Shown here: one piece after another, positions 50,101 through 62,100 of the stretch
Position numbering within the stretch: the first letter of the stretch is position 1
Layout of the letters: every line of letters begins with the position of its first letter
DNA from: Owenia fusiformis
Lineage: Eukaryota; Annelida; Polychaeta; Sabellida; Oweniidae
Length of the DNA stretch: 64,000 bases
Direction: 5' to 3'
Assembly (NCBI GenBank): GCA_903813345.2
Contig: CAIIXF020000005.1
Coordinates: 14,323,375 to 14,387,374 of the forward strand
Position numbers and translations under genes: made by a program
Notes under the pieces: generated by a model
Databases searched by the model: none
What the model was told of the DNA's origin: nothing
The model's input: the letters and a program-made list of their open reading frames with translations, nothing else

Positions 50101-53100
50101 AATTTTAGAAAGAAATTGTGTGAAATATGCATGAGGAGACGACATCTTGAACACAGGTTCCTCAACCATCTGTTCTGGCTTTACCCAACAGAACAATATG
50201 GAAATCTACAACAATCGCCAGGATTATGTCACAACATGTTTATAATGAAAACCCAGAGAGGAAAATATTAACAAGAAATTAATTGAACAGATATAAAATA
50301 GAAGCTCACACGATGCTCAAATACCAGGAACTAGCAGTACATCTCCGATTGAAAAAACAGAACCTGAAAAGATCATGATTCGTGACGTGAATGCACAAAT
50401 ATACGCCCAGATGATATTATGATCTCCAAGTACTGTTCATAATAGTAGCGATTCAGAAATTCATATAATGGTAACTCCGTGTTATCAATAAGTGTGAGCG
50501 AATGATTTAACAATCTTGGTGCAGTTTACATTGTCCTTTTGTACTTGAAGTGCACATTTTTTGAAATGGTACCATTCACAATCACAAGTATACAAGAAAA
50601 TGGGTTTTCGCTATAATCCTTATTATTAAGTGCAGTTATTTAGTACAAGACTCTTGTATGTTCTTTAGAATGGTATTAATTTAGTGTTTGCATTGTAAGT
50701 TGTTTGAGGGGGATATTATATACAGGTGTATATCCTTCGTTTTTCCACACACGCAAAATTCTACTTACGAGTTCATCTTTACTCCAAGTATCAAGTACGT
50801 CTGATTTTACCCAAGTATCCTTAAAACCAGATTGTTTCTAAGTGGATCATCCAAACTTATAATGCAAATTTTAAAGCATATAGCCACAAACCACTGATGT
50901 AGCACACACAATCTTAAAGCGTGTATATAGTTTGTGTTTCTTTATTGTAACATTCTCACTAATAACTAATTCACTTAATCATTGATGGTTGGTTATATAT
51001 CACTGTGGTTTTTACTGAATAAATGCGGCTGATTTTCAATTCGATACGTGCCTAAATGGTATTCTTCGTATGTTCATCTGACATAACTCAGGAGTCTACA
51101 TCTGCGATATCATGTCATACCTTACAATGTCATGTCATTGGATGACAATAGGTACAAGAATAAACTCATTCTTATTCCCTTCGCTAATGAAAGAGGAAAC
51201 TTTTTAATTCATATGGGATCCAGTTGCACTTTCATGTTCGTACAGATTTGCATGAGTAAATATGAAAAGAGGTCCGGTCTACCATCAGAAATGACACTAA
51301 TTTGTGAAATTATTAAATGATTAATAAAATAAGGTATGCAGCCTGTCAAGGTTACATTAAATATACAATTAAAAAAAAAAGTAATGGATGAAAATAGAAA
51401 AAACACTAATATTTATGATGGTTTCAATTTCACATAGGATACGTTTAGGCTATTATGTTTGAATAGATTTGCATGAATAAATACGACAAGAGGCTCTTTA
51501 TGCAATCAGAAACGACATTAATTTGTTGAACTGCTAAATGATTAATAGACCTAAGTATGTGCCCTGTCAAAGGTACATATGTACATACAATAGAAACGCA
51601 GTAATAGATTTTGTAAGTAATATTCACAAGACTGGGACAATTAGTTAAAAACAATGCTGAGGCATGTAACGACTGTGAACGTATATTCAACATGTACTAT
51701 TTATAGACAATCTGAGGTAAATACCACAAAATACACAAGGTTTTTGATGCAATGACATGTATGGTACATCTGCCAGGTATACTAATCTACTGATACAAAA
51801 AATCAACAGAGATCATCCGTTTTACAGAAATTCTGATAAAATGAGGTATGCTCGAGAAATAAAGTACAGAGTTATAACTTAAAGTCTTGGCCTAAAACTG
51901 ACGAAAATTTAGAAATAAGGGTTAAAGCCTCAATTGTATTGAATAATTGTTGAGCACAACTGGAATTGTTGATAGGGAAATACAAAAACAAAGATAAAAA
52001 CAGATAACCAACACACATTCTCCAGAGATGATATATTCCTAACCCAGCATGAGCGGCTAAAATGCTATAACTGATCTCTTCATGGAATCTTTACAGAACT
52101 AAACGAAACGATTAGTTAATGTGAAATATTGCCTGGTTATTTATCTATCTAATTGTTGAGCAATAGAAAGTAGAAACAATCTGTTAACATGACAAGGTTG
52201 AGCCTAACAATTATCTCATGATAAATGGGAGAATTATGATGAATGCTTTTAGTACTACACAGACATCAACAAAGCAAAGGAAAATTTGCCCAAAAATTCC
52301 CAGATATTGAAATGGAGCTATAATACTTTTATTGAAATTTCACAAGCTCTAGAAATACCACACTACCTGACAACAACCTCTTTGGGAGATCTGAAGTAGG
52401 ACTGTGGCAAAGGGTACCAAAATTTTGAATGTAAATTATTTTTAAGTGCATAATTGAAGGTTCTGATTTCAGACTGTTGTGAACAACAAAAATACAAAAA
52501 TGTACTTCAGAATTGAAAGAAATGTTTGGAACATATGCATACTGATGTAAAAGTAGAATATTCTGTCAATCAGACAGATATTCTTTAAAGCAGGCCACCC
52601 ATAACGCTTTACACCATTTAGCTTTTACTAATAATAAATTCTTACAGCTTTGGTTGTTGCGACCTTGGGTCTTTTTGTAACATGCGCGTCTATTGGAACA
52701 ATTAAGTACATCAAAAAAGAGAAAATATTTGCGCTCTTTCACTAATCTTGTCAAAAAGAGCAGAGTCGTCATTGACGTTTGTGTAAACTTTAAAGAAGAT
52801 ATGATCTTGAGCACCTTGACAGAACTCGATCACTTCTTTGAAGAAAAGACAAGGTCAATTTCTTGCCTGGGGGTATATTATTGAAGATATTCACCCCTTG
52901 ATGTTAGAGCAAGTGAAAATACCCTGACATTCAAGGGAATATTTGTCAATGTTTTGTGCTTACAAATACTAGTGTACAAAAGACGACCCCTCCAGTTTTG
53001 CTCCTATACTTGAAATTTTTCAGTATATTGATGATTTTGAATAGAAATTAGGAAAAGAAAACAGAAATGCCGACTTACCCAGGCACCCCATGCTGGTTAA

Positions 53101-56100
53101 GAATTTCTTCTTCATTATCGTAAACTCCATACAACATTTCATTCTCTATAAACTCATCGGTTTGTGTTGCCACGGTACATGATATTGGATTTTTCGATTT
53201 CATTTTCTGACTCGAGTTTTTGACGGAACGGCGTAGAACTTCAACGACAATTGGTTCCTCTGCTTTATGGAATGCGTCTATGGCTTCTTCGTGGGAGGCT
53301 TTCGATAAGTCATGTCCATTTACCTGTAAATATATAAACACATATGGTTACTATAGCATAATTAGGTTTCTATGGCAACATAAATCTTGAAATCCATAGC
53401 AATAGAACACTCATACAACTGTATCAGTTTCCTCTTACCATCTCAAAGTAACATAAATTGGTCAGAGGTTCAGAAATTGTTTGCCTTAAATTTTTTATCT
53501 TACAAAATGTCCTATTTTTCTTCATCTCAAGCATTAATATCATCTAGCCTATAATATTTGAAACTACACCTGTAACAACGATCTTTCTGAATAAAGATCT
53601 ACATCTAGTTAATAATCAGAATCGCCATAAAATCCGTTACTAACGAAGACATCACAATCAAAAAGATGCAGTTATTATATCACGTTACCATAACAATGTT
53701 GTCTTCGCTTACCAATTACCATGAAAGCTCTCCTTAACAACCAATTTGATCTACAAATCAAATCGTGACAAAAACTTCTATTTCATTGACTTTTACAATC
53801 TAATATAGAACCATACATCAGACAAGGACAGGAGGTAAATATAAAGTTTCCGCAGTTTGTAAAAAACATAAGGGGGGTTGCTAACAAACTACACATCCCT
53901 GTAATAAACCTAAATCAAAATGTCTTATACTCATGAGTACTCCACATCATTTTTCTATAGAATTTGAATAAAGTCTCCGATTTTCATGCATTTCTACAAA
54001 ATTCAAGGTATATTCTTCATGCCTGTACACTTTATTCCTTGCTAATTCCTCTCTTTTATATTCCATTTCATGTTTTAAACATGACCATTCTCACAATTTA
54101 TTCATGGGAAACTTGGTCTTGATAATTACAAGTCTAGAGATATATACTTAACACACAGGATATAAAACTCTCATTATTGTGATATACGATTCGGTGAACC
54201 AAGAAATGATGATATTTATAATAGTTTATGTAAACCACCATTCATTTCGCTCTTGAAATATGTTGCATCGCCACCTAAAACGTTTAATTAAACATATGGG
54301 AACTGCCAGGATGAAATGCTGAAGAAATTAATATAAACTTTTGTGTCAGTGTAATAATTGAGAAATACTAAAACCTGACTCGAAAGGTTTATGAGATCAT
54401 CTCTCTTGGCTTTCTAATGGTATATAAATCATTGATATTCTATCTTTTAAAAGAGTATATGTCTTTCTTTGTTTCCAAAATATGATTATTCAGACATAGA
54501 TTATAGGTTATCCCTGATCAGATTTTCCAACACAAATCATAATTTGCAATTTTGGGATCCCATGTGCTGGTGGGACTGATCAGGTTCCATTTAATTTCCT
54601 GAAGGATTCTATCTCTACATAAATTCATTATGTCATCAAAGTTCTATTTATCACACTATCAAATCTCTAACCATAATGTCTCCCATATATCAGTATACCA
54701 GTTTCCCTTCATATGCATATGCATAAATTTGGCTGCAAGAATCTCCAAATTGGTATTTTATTAAAAACGAGGTTTGTTCAAAAAGTTTAGATTCATACGC
54801 AGTCTCTTTTAGTGTTCTTCCATAATCTGATTTACATGAACTTATATACCACCAATTATATTTAGACCATAGTATATTTTTCTATTAGCATGACCTGACT
54901 CCAATAACATATGATAGTCCAAATAATTAACAGTAGGAGTAACCTGTTAGCAAAATACCAATAAGTCGACAGACAAAATCTAACAAAAGTGTAAAACAAA
55001 GAAATTTTCAAATAATAAAGCATATAAGCCTGAAGTCCATACTCAAAATAGTGTAGAAATGCTCTAAAATCAAACACTTCAGTCAAATATTCCAGAGAAT
55101 TTGAACAAAAATAGCGAATAAGCAGACGACATCAGAAGTCAGTCTCTAATAGCAGACTGCCACTGACTGATTTACATATTGCCAATGTTCTAATCATGAC
55201 ACCCATAATTAATGTCAGATAGCAATATCACAGAGATGATCAAAGATAGACAATTTCAATTAATAACTCATTAAGACTTGTTCCTGACATCCTTGTGGGT
55301 GCTCATCCTGTTAATAAGGTCGAAGTGGACCCATCTCTATGTGAAGACAATGTCATGTCAATCCAAATCCGTCTGCTCGTGTTTACAATTCACAATTTCT
55401 CTGTTTAATTTGATTGAAGAACATTTTTTTTCTTAGAAATATTCCTCGCTTTATCTACAGAAGCACGCACAAACCTATTCTGATATTCGTTGTGCCTCCT
55501 CTTTTAAGGAGTAAGTAAATCGCCAAGGTAACTTAAGCATAACATGGTATTCCACGATGATTCAAATCATCTGCGTTCATTATGATTTCAATTAAAAACA
55601 AGACTTACCTAAGCACAAGATTCTCACCAAATGTTTTCTGGGTTTTTCTTTATTTCAAAATTCTATTTTGATGCATCACATGGGATCACACTGCTAGACC
55701 TTATTTGCCCCTAGATATCTCAAGATTCAAACTAAATTAGCACCAAAGATAAATCCTTTCCCAAATGAAACAGAAAATGAGATTCTCTATGACTTAATAC
55801 AAAACTTCATAAATATCTCAAGGCTGCCTACCCCTACTTACATTTCTTTCAATAAGTTCTTAAAAATATTGAAAAATGACTTTCACACAATGCAGCGTAT
55901 AAAATACAGACTTAGGTACTTGAATGCGATCTTTGTAGTAACTTATATATATTTGTAACTGCATTTGTTTAGCTGGTAAAACACTTAGACGACTTTCAAC
56001 AGTTTTTTGTAACAAGTGATTGAACTGTACATATGTAAAAGCACTTTGAAGTTTCTGGGTTTTAACAAGTAGCAATATACTAACTGGCCTGAACAATCTA

Positions 56101-59100
56101 AGGGCAAAATAATATGTCTTAATATATCATTTTAACTACCAATAGTATTTCAAGTTCCTCAACTTCGTCCGTTACTGGCCAACCAAAACATAACCAAGAA
56201 ACCAAATTCTCACGAAAAAGTAAATCAAAACAGACTTCTCCCTTATTTTATACTCATAGAAATATTTAACATTCCTAATTATATCTTGCTCAGATATACA
56301 CTTACTCCCACTTTCTCCTGAAGGAGATCTCTGTAACTTCACTCCCATTAATCAATACTTGTTCCCTCTTTCAAAGGGTCATCCCTCTTTCAAAGGGTCA
56401 TAAACAGTATCTAAGCATATATAAACCTCCAGGGTATGCTTATCAAGAGCTAAATGGGCCAAACACAAATTTTTGCAAAATATTTCACAATGTAGTCTCT
56501 TATCATGTGTTGTACTTACTGGTAACAAGGCTATCAAAAAAGATTCCTGAAAGAGCTCAAAAGGCAAAGCGATGATGTATGGAAGTTGTTCTGCATAGTT
56601 TCCGTTTCAACATACCTCATTTCATTCTCCTAAGCCTACATTCATTAGTTAGATTACAAACACCCTTAAATGATCTTGCATCGAGCCACTATTTTGCAAC
56701 CCCCAAACCTTCCTTCAATCTCTATACCTTATTCTTATCTAAAGATGTGATGGCTACCACTCCCCCATCTTAGTAACCCCCACAAAAAGGATTTTAGGGA
56801 AATTTGATTCCAATAACATTCTCTTGTGTTTTTTCTCAAGGAAAAAAACGTTAAATCAATATAAAATGAGTTATGAACATTGACAGTTTTACAAAACTCT
56901 CAATCTACATTAAGTTCTTTTCCATCCTCTTTAGTAGGAGGTCCAACTTTGAACCATACTCGAAACTCTAGCCCACTTGGGTATGGTTCATTCCTCACTG
57001 CGGATAATGATTCCCAAGATGAATGCAACCAAAGCTTTGTGAGACAAGATATAAACCCAGGAGACATTCTATTTGGAAAGCTGATTGAAATACACAGAAA
57101 CAAAGGATATTATTCAATTATTCAATTTGGTGTTAGTTGAACATAACTAGAGCACGGCCTTGGGAGATGTCACTCTGCCCCTTCAACATATCATTGCAAT
57201 TCCAAATGCAAAATATGGTGAAATAACTGGAACTGGCGAGGAATAAAACACATAGCCTTAAAGGAAACACTCTAAATTATATAGAAATACCACAAATTCA
57301 GACAGTTCATTCAAATTTTAAAGAGATATTGCAAAAATAAACAGGACCAGAAAATTTAGCAAATGAGAGAGTGGGTGATGCCATTTAGTGTAATGATGAT
57401 TAGATGCCATTAACACGGCAACAGGTGTCCAACTAAAACAGAAGGTGCAATAATGTCATAACAAAGCCTAACCAAACAAGCAAATTACTTACACATATGT
57501 TATTAAATGCCTGGATCTGATAATAGTATACATGTATGAAGGTTGATATTTAGGTTTATAGAATTAAATTGGCCATGTACCTGTTTTGGTGCTTGTTAGG
57601 GGTCAACTGATGCCACTGATGATACAAGGTCATCTTGACCTTCTAAATGATTGAATCTAGAAGGTAAGAATAAGTGGAGACTTGATATAGCAAAAAATTC
57701 ATTAAATAAAAACAAAGTCCATGTTCTCCACCACCTAAGCATCTCCCCTTGTGTATTACGGAAACCTCCCTTACATTATACGATTCATGATACGAAGAAA
57801 ACAAAAAAGCAAAAAAATTGAAAAATTCGAAGTGAAGAAGATGATGGAAACCAGTTGATTCCTATTTGAACTGCAGTTGAGAAGTTATCAAGAATTGGGG
57901 AAATCTGAGCGGGGCTGTCTGAAGCCAAAACCATATACATTTTCTCACATAGAACTTTTTACATCTATCATCATTAAGTAGAATTAAAGAGGTCCACGTG
58001 TGATTTAATGACCTCTACTTTTGCAGCACCATGGACCCCAACCATATGTTGGCCAGTAGCTGCCCTTGCTTTATCAAAAACATTCATTTATTTAATTTTT
58101 GTGTTTTACTCTAATATATATTATAAACCTATTGTTCTTACTTACAGAATTAGTCTTTTTCAGCAAAATATCCAACTGTTCATATTTTTATCAAGCAATT
58201 GAGAAATAAAAATCTTTAAATAGTTCCTAGAGTTAAAAGTCATCAGTTCTAAAGGTGTTTATAGCTCTTTAGGTTTCTTTATGTTGTATATTGTGATGAA
58301 TACCATATGGTCATTTGACCTCACCCGGTGCCCCATATATACAAAACCTAACATAAACCAGATTTAAGACCTGAATCACTGCATATAAATTATCATATAG
58401 TAATTTTGTGGTTACTCTTAATATAAATAATTCATATCATAACTAAATGGAAAAATATAATCATGAATTTACCCCTTGTAGTATGTCCCATATGTAAATC
58501 GGTCCGGGTCTTTTCAGCTTCATCTTTATCCGAGAATGACTTCTCCACTCTTTTGCTGAAATGTTCTTTTCTAGTGCTGTACCAGAAGCCTTACTGATGA
58601 ATAATGAAATTAAACTGTCAATTTGATCATATAGCTTGTGGGTTAAACGATTTTACAATCCTAAGATATTTCGTCTCACTTTTGTTTGCTTTGCTTATTT
58701 GTTTCCTCAGATGGGCTAAGTCCGTAATCATAGGTTCATATGACAGCGTCCTACTACTTTCTTCATCGCAAGTCGCTTTGAACTGGTGAGAAAATACTAG
58801 ACATGATTCCAAGTCCCCCAGCCTCTCTATCAATCTCGTAACCACGGTAGCCACATTCAGTAACCACAATAACCACTTTTGAATTTTTCAATCCAGGTTT
58901 TCAATCTTTTTTTACTATGGTGTTTTGTTTTCAAAGAACAGTTAGCTAAACCACCAAATTGCTGATTCTTCACGTGCATCACACACTGAAGCTTTGAGAT
59001 AAAGACAATCCCTTTGAATCCTCATCCAGGTCTTTACTCTTTGAGATGGTGAGATCACTGTGCTCTTTGACCAGCTAGCCCTTCCTATATCCCTTCAACA

Positions 59101-62100
59101 AGCTGTGATTATGACAGTCAAGCTAACACTGTCTCCTGGGGCTTAATCTTCAAAGTGAGTTTTGAAACAAGACACCAGCAACTACTTGCTGACCATTCTA
59201 ATTAAATCTTGTAAGATCTTTGGCTACTGGCTTACTGGCTTCCAACTTGCTATGGAAACTTTGATCTAGGCCCTTTAATTTTTCTTTAATTATAAGGAAT
59301 AAGTCATCAGATTCGCTACTTGTTAAACGATCAAAGAACATATTAAAACAATGACCTTTGAGAGATGGGCATCTTCAGTTTGAAAACATAAGCATGTACT
59401 ATACATTTGTTCTTTTCTTTCACAGAGTTGAATTAAAATAATTCTCCACAATTGTATTTCAAAAGGGATATGTTAAATTAACCAGATGACCAATGCAATC
59501 CAAGGCACCCCCATCAATGAGGTCATACCTGCTCAAAGTAGTAGAAATCAAAGACTTACAAGAAGCAGAGACTTCATAAAGTCCATGCTAAAAGTGAAAC
59601 TGACATGAATACAAGAACATATGCGAACAAAGGCAGCTCCAGTAAAGCTCAACCTCCACATGTTACATAATATTTTCCAGAAATATAATTGAAAAACTTT
59701 GTTGGCATATGGATTGAAATAACTCCAGAGATGTTAAAGATAAAATTGTTCCCAATCTGATTGATATGTTTCCAAGTAAGATTGTTGCCGTCTGCTAAAA
59801 ATATCATATTGACATTGCCTTTTCACCTTTTTCACTTCAATCTTCTGTAAAATTTGGATGAAATGTTAATTTTTATTGAGTTTCTATATGATTCAGAGTG
59901 TTATTTTCGTTCCTGAATACCCCCATGTGCTTCTTATTGCACTACTTTCTACATTTTGTTACATTTAAAACACAACTTCAATGATATTTCCAAGAAGGGT
60001 ATGGCTTTTTCAGGCCAGGAATGACCCCTTATTAACCTGTTTATTGTTTTGCTTCCTAACTCAAGAGTTCATTTCAAATCAAATTAACCTTTCTAACTAT
60101 CTCATGACCATTTTTTATTATTGAACATCAAAGTCCAACAAAACATAGGAAACCTAAAAACCTCAATCCGAAACTATTCAAAGTGCCGAAAAATTGGATA
60201 TTAGTTACAAATATCTTAGAAAAACACTGAATTCCCCAATGTAGCATAAACAGGTCAACCAATAGGACTGGCTCCAAAATAAATAGTCAAAATATAATCC
60301 TGACCAAAGCAATGTTTTGGCAGAACTCTCATTAAGAGCTTCAAAGACATCAATCATATGCGTATTACCATCAAAGTTCACGAATTAGAAATCGGCAAAC
60401 TTTAATATTCTTTTATTTAGCTATGTGGTTTTGGTCCTGTGGAAATTACCCAGAATTCAAATGTCCGTCTGCTCATGCCTTTTCCACTCAATTTCTCTCT
60501 AAACTTTGAAGGAATTGCTGAATTTTCTGGTATTTCTTTACAGTTTAGAGTGTTAACTTCATACCTAGGTGTATTATTTTATGCTAATTCTACTCTTTTC
60601 CACTCTAATTTAGATTTTAAAACAGGACCTCCATGACATTTAACTGACAAGAGAAAACTTTGTGTTGACATGAGGGTATTGTTATAATGGAGCCAGGAAA
60701 ATGTGGCTTTGAGGAACCTCAGCCTAGAAGAACCAGGGACCATAATCGTTATTACCTTTTTATGTTTTCTTGTGGGGACTTTAAGACTATTCCTCATGAT
60801 CGCAAGCAATAAGCATTTACCACCCATTATCATCATCTTTTTCAAAGTAACCAAGAAGTGAACATCCATTATTAAAAAAATATTTATTAATATCAGGTTT
60901 GCTCTGATCTGAGTCATCAAAAAGACATGAGCCTATCCTGAGGGTGTGGATCTGACTTATCACATATTCAGATGTACATAACGCATTGATAATTCCTCTA
61001 AAAAAACAGAATTCAAGTATACGTCATGCATCGATCACCCCTGTAATAAGATAACCAATCACATGATGCTCAATCATACGATTCTAACATCTTGAAAAGT
61101 GTCTTGAAATTAAAAATATTGAAAGAATGAAATCAAAACATTTTGAAGTGCATCATAAAAAATCGTGGAACCCTGATGTTCTATTTAAATTATCCCAGAT
61201 CATAATATCTACTTATCTAAGAAAACATTTCACACCTTATTTGTTTTGTAAAAAATTCCATAAGTTCTCACATTTGTTTGTTTTGAATAGGCTGATAACG
61301 GAATTCTTGAAACAGTTCAACAAAATCATAAAAAATACTAGCCAAAATAATGTACAAAAAAACCGAGCAGACTGCAAAACATGCAGAAACTTTGTGTGAA
61401 ATAATCAAGGATGAAGTAATTGAGAAATAAATGTCAAGGCAAATCATTGCCTCTTACCAGTCATCCAACAAATATTTGTAAATGTGCAGATATCACAACA
61501 GTTCATTTCCTAATTGTTCAATTGTGACTCAAATTACAAATTATGGAATTCAAAATAAAATTGATTTTACTTTTTACGAACTGATCAAATGGCATATTAG
61601 GTCAACATGACCCAGATATAGGATTTGAAATATGATTTCCACATACTTCAAAGGTCTTTGGCACTAACTGTCAAACTAAATTGGTTTATTTGGTACTCCC
61701 AGAAAATATATGACATCCCAAACTGAGAATTTGACAATTTGATGTGGCCTAACAGAAGCATATAGCTGGAAACTACCATGGGGTTTATATCCCTTAATCT
61801 GAAATGTCAAAGCAATGATCTTTAAAAATGCAAAATATGGTAAAATAGAAAGTAATTGGTAAAAATAAAATGAATGGGTATAAAGTGCATAACCTAAATA
61901 CTATATAAATGTCAGAAATTGAGGCACTTTATTCAAATTTTAGAGAGAAATTGAGCAAATAAGCAAGAGCAGACGGACATTCGAATCATAGCTTGTTCTG
62001 TTAAGTCCCCCTTTGATCTAGGTTTATGTCATATCAGACCTAGTTAATTGCACTTATCTTGAAGGAATCATAACACCCAGGCAATAGTTCAACATTTATC

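Larger units (their letters stand above)
31486..53078. other. PDZRN intron (21.6 kb), repeat-rich
   Basis: The largest intron. It holds a poly-G tract (32734), eight dispersed-repeat copies, the nested-hairpin element 33397-33711, the CpG-rich patch near 39.8 kb, a tandem array with adjoining MITE (40325-41193), the CCCGCGAA/foldback complex (42850-44860), the 73-bp inverted pair, an open frame at 49001-49474 and a tandem duplication near 51.2-51.6 kb. Remaining stretches, for example 36120-37870 and 51640-53078, show nothing I can name. Confidence 0.65.

Noticed and set aside
56880-57140. Plus-strand open frame with [19 protein letters not shown], faintly like LRAT-family NlpC/P60 proteins
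   Set aside because: The similarity is a handful of residues with an insertion. The catalytic His and Cys context is absent, and no start or splice context supports it.
58459-58570. Minus-strand segment reading WDILQG into a GTAAAT donor, tempting as a PDZ1 exon
   Set aside because: The register is one residue off from the PDZ D-x-I-L-x-VNG pattern and the preceding residues ([14 protein letters not shown]) are unlike any PDZ domain.
58627-58869. Minus-strand open frame resembling a coiled coil ([19 protein letters not shown])
   Set aside because: It looks protein-like, but PDZRN order requires the front half of PDZ1 directly before 53323. It lacks a convincing acceptor, and no known homologue comes to mind. 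Left as unproven.
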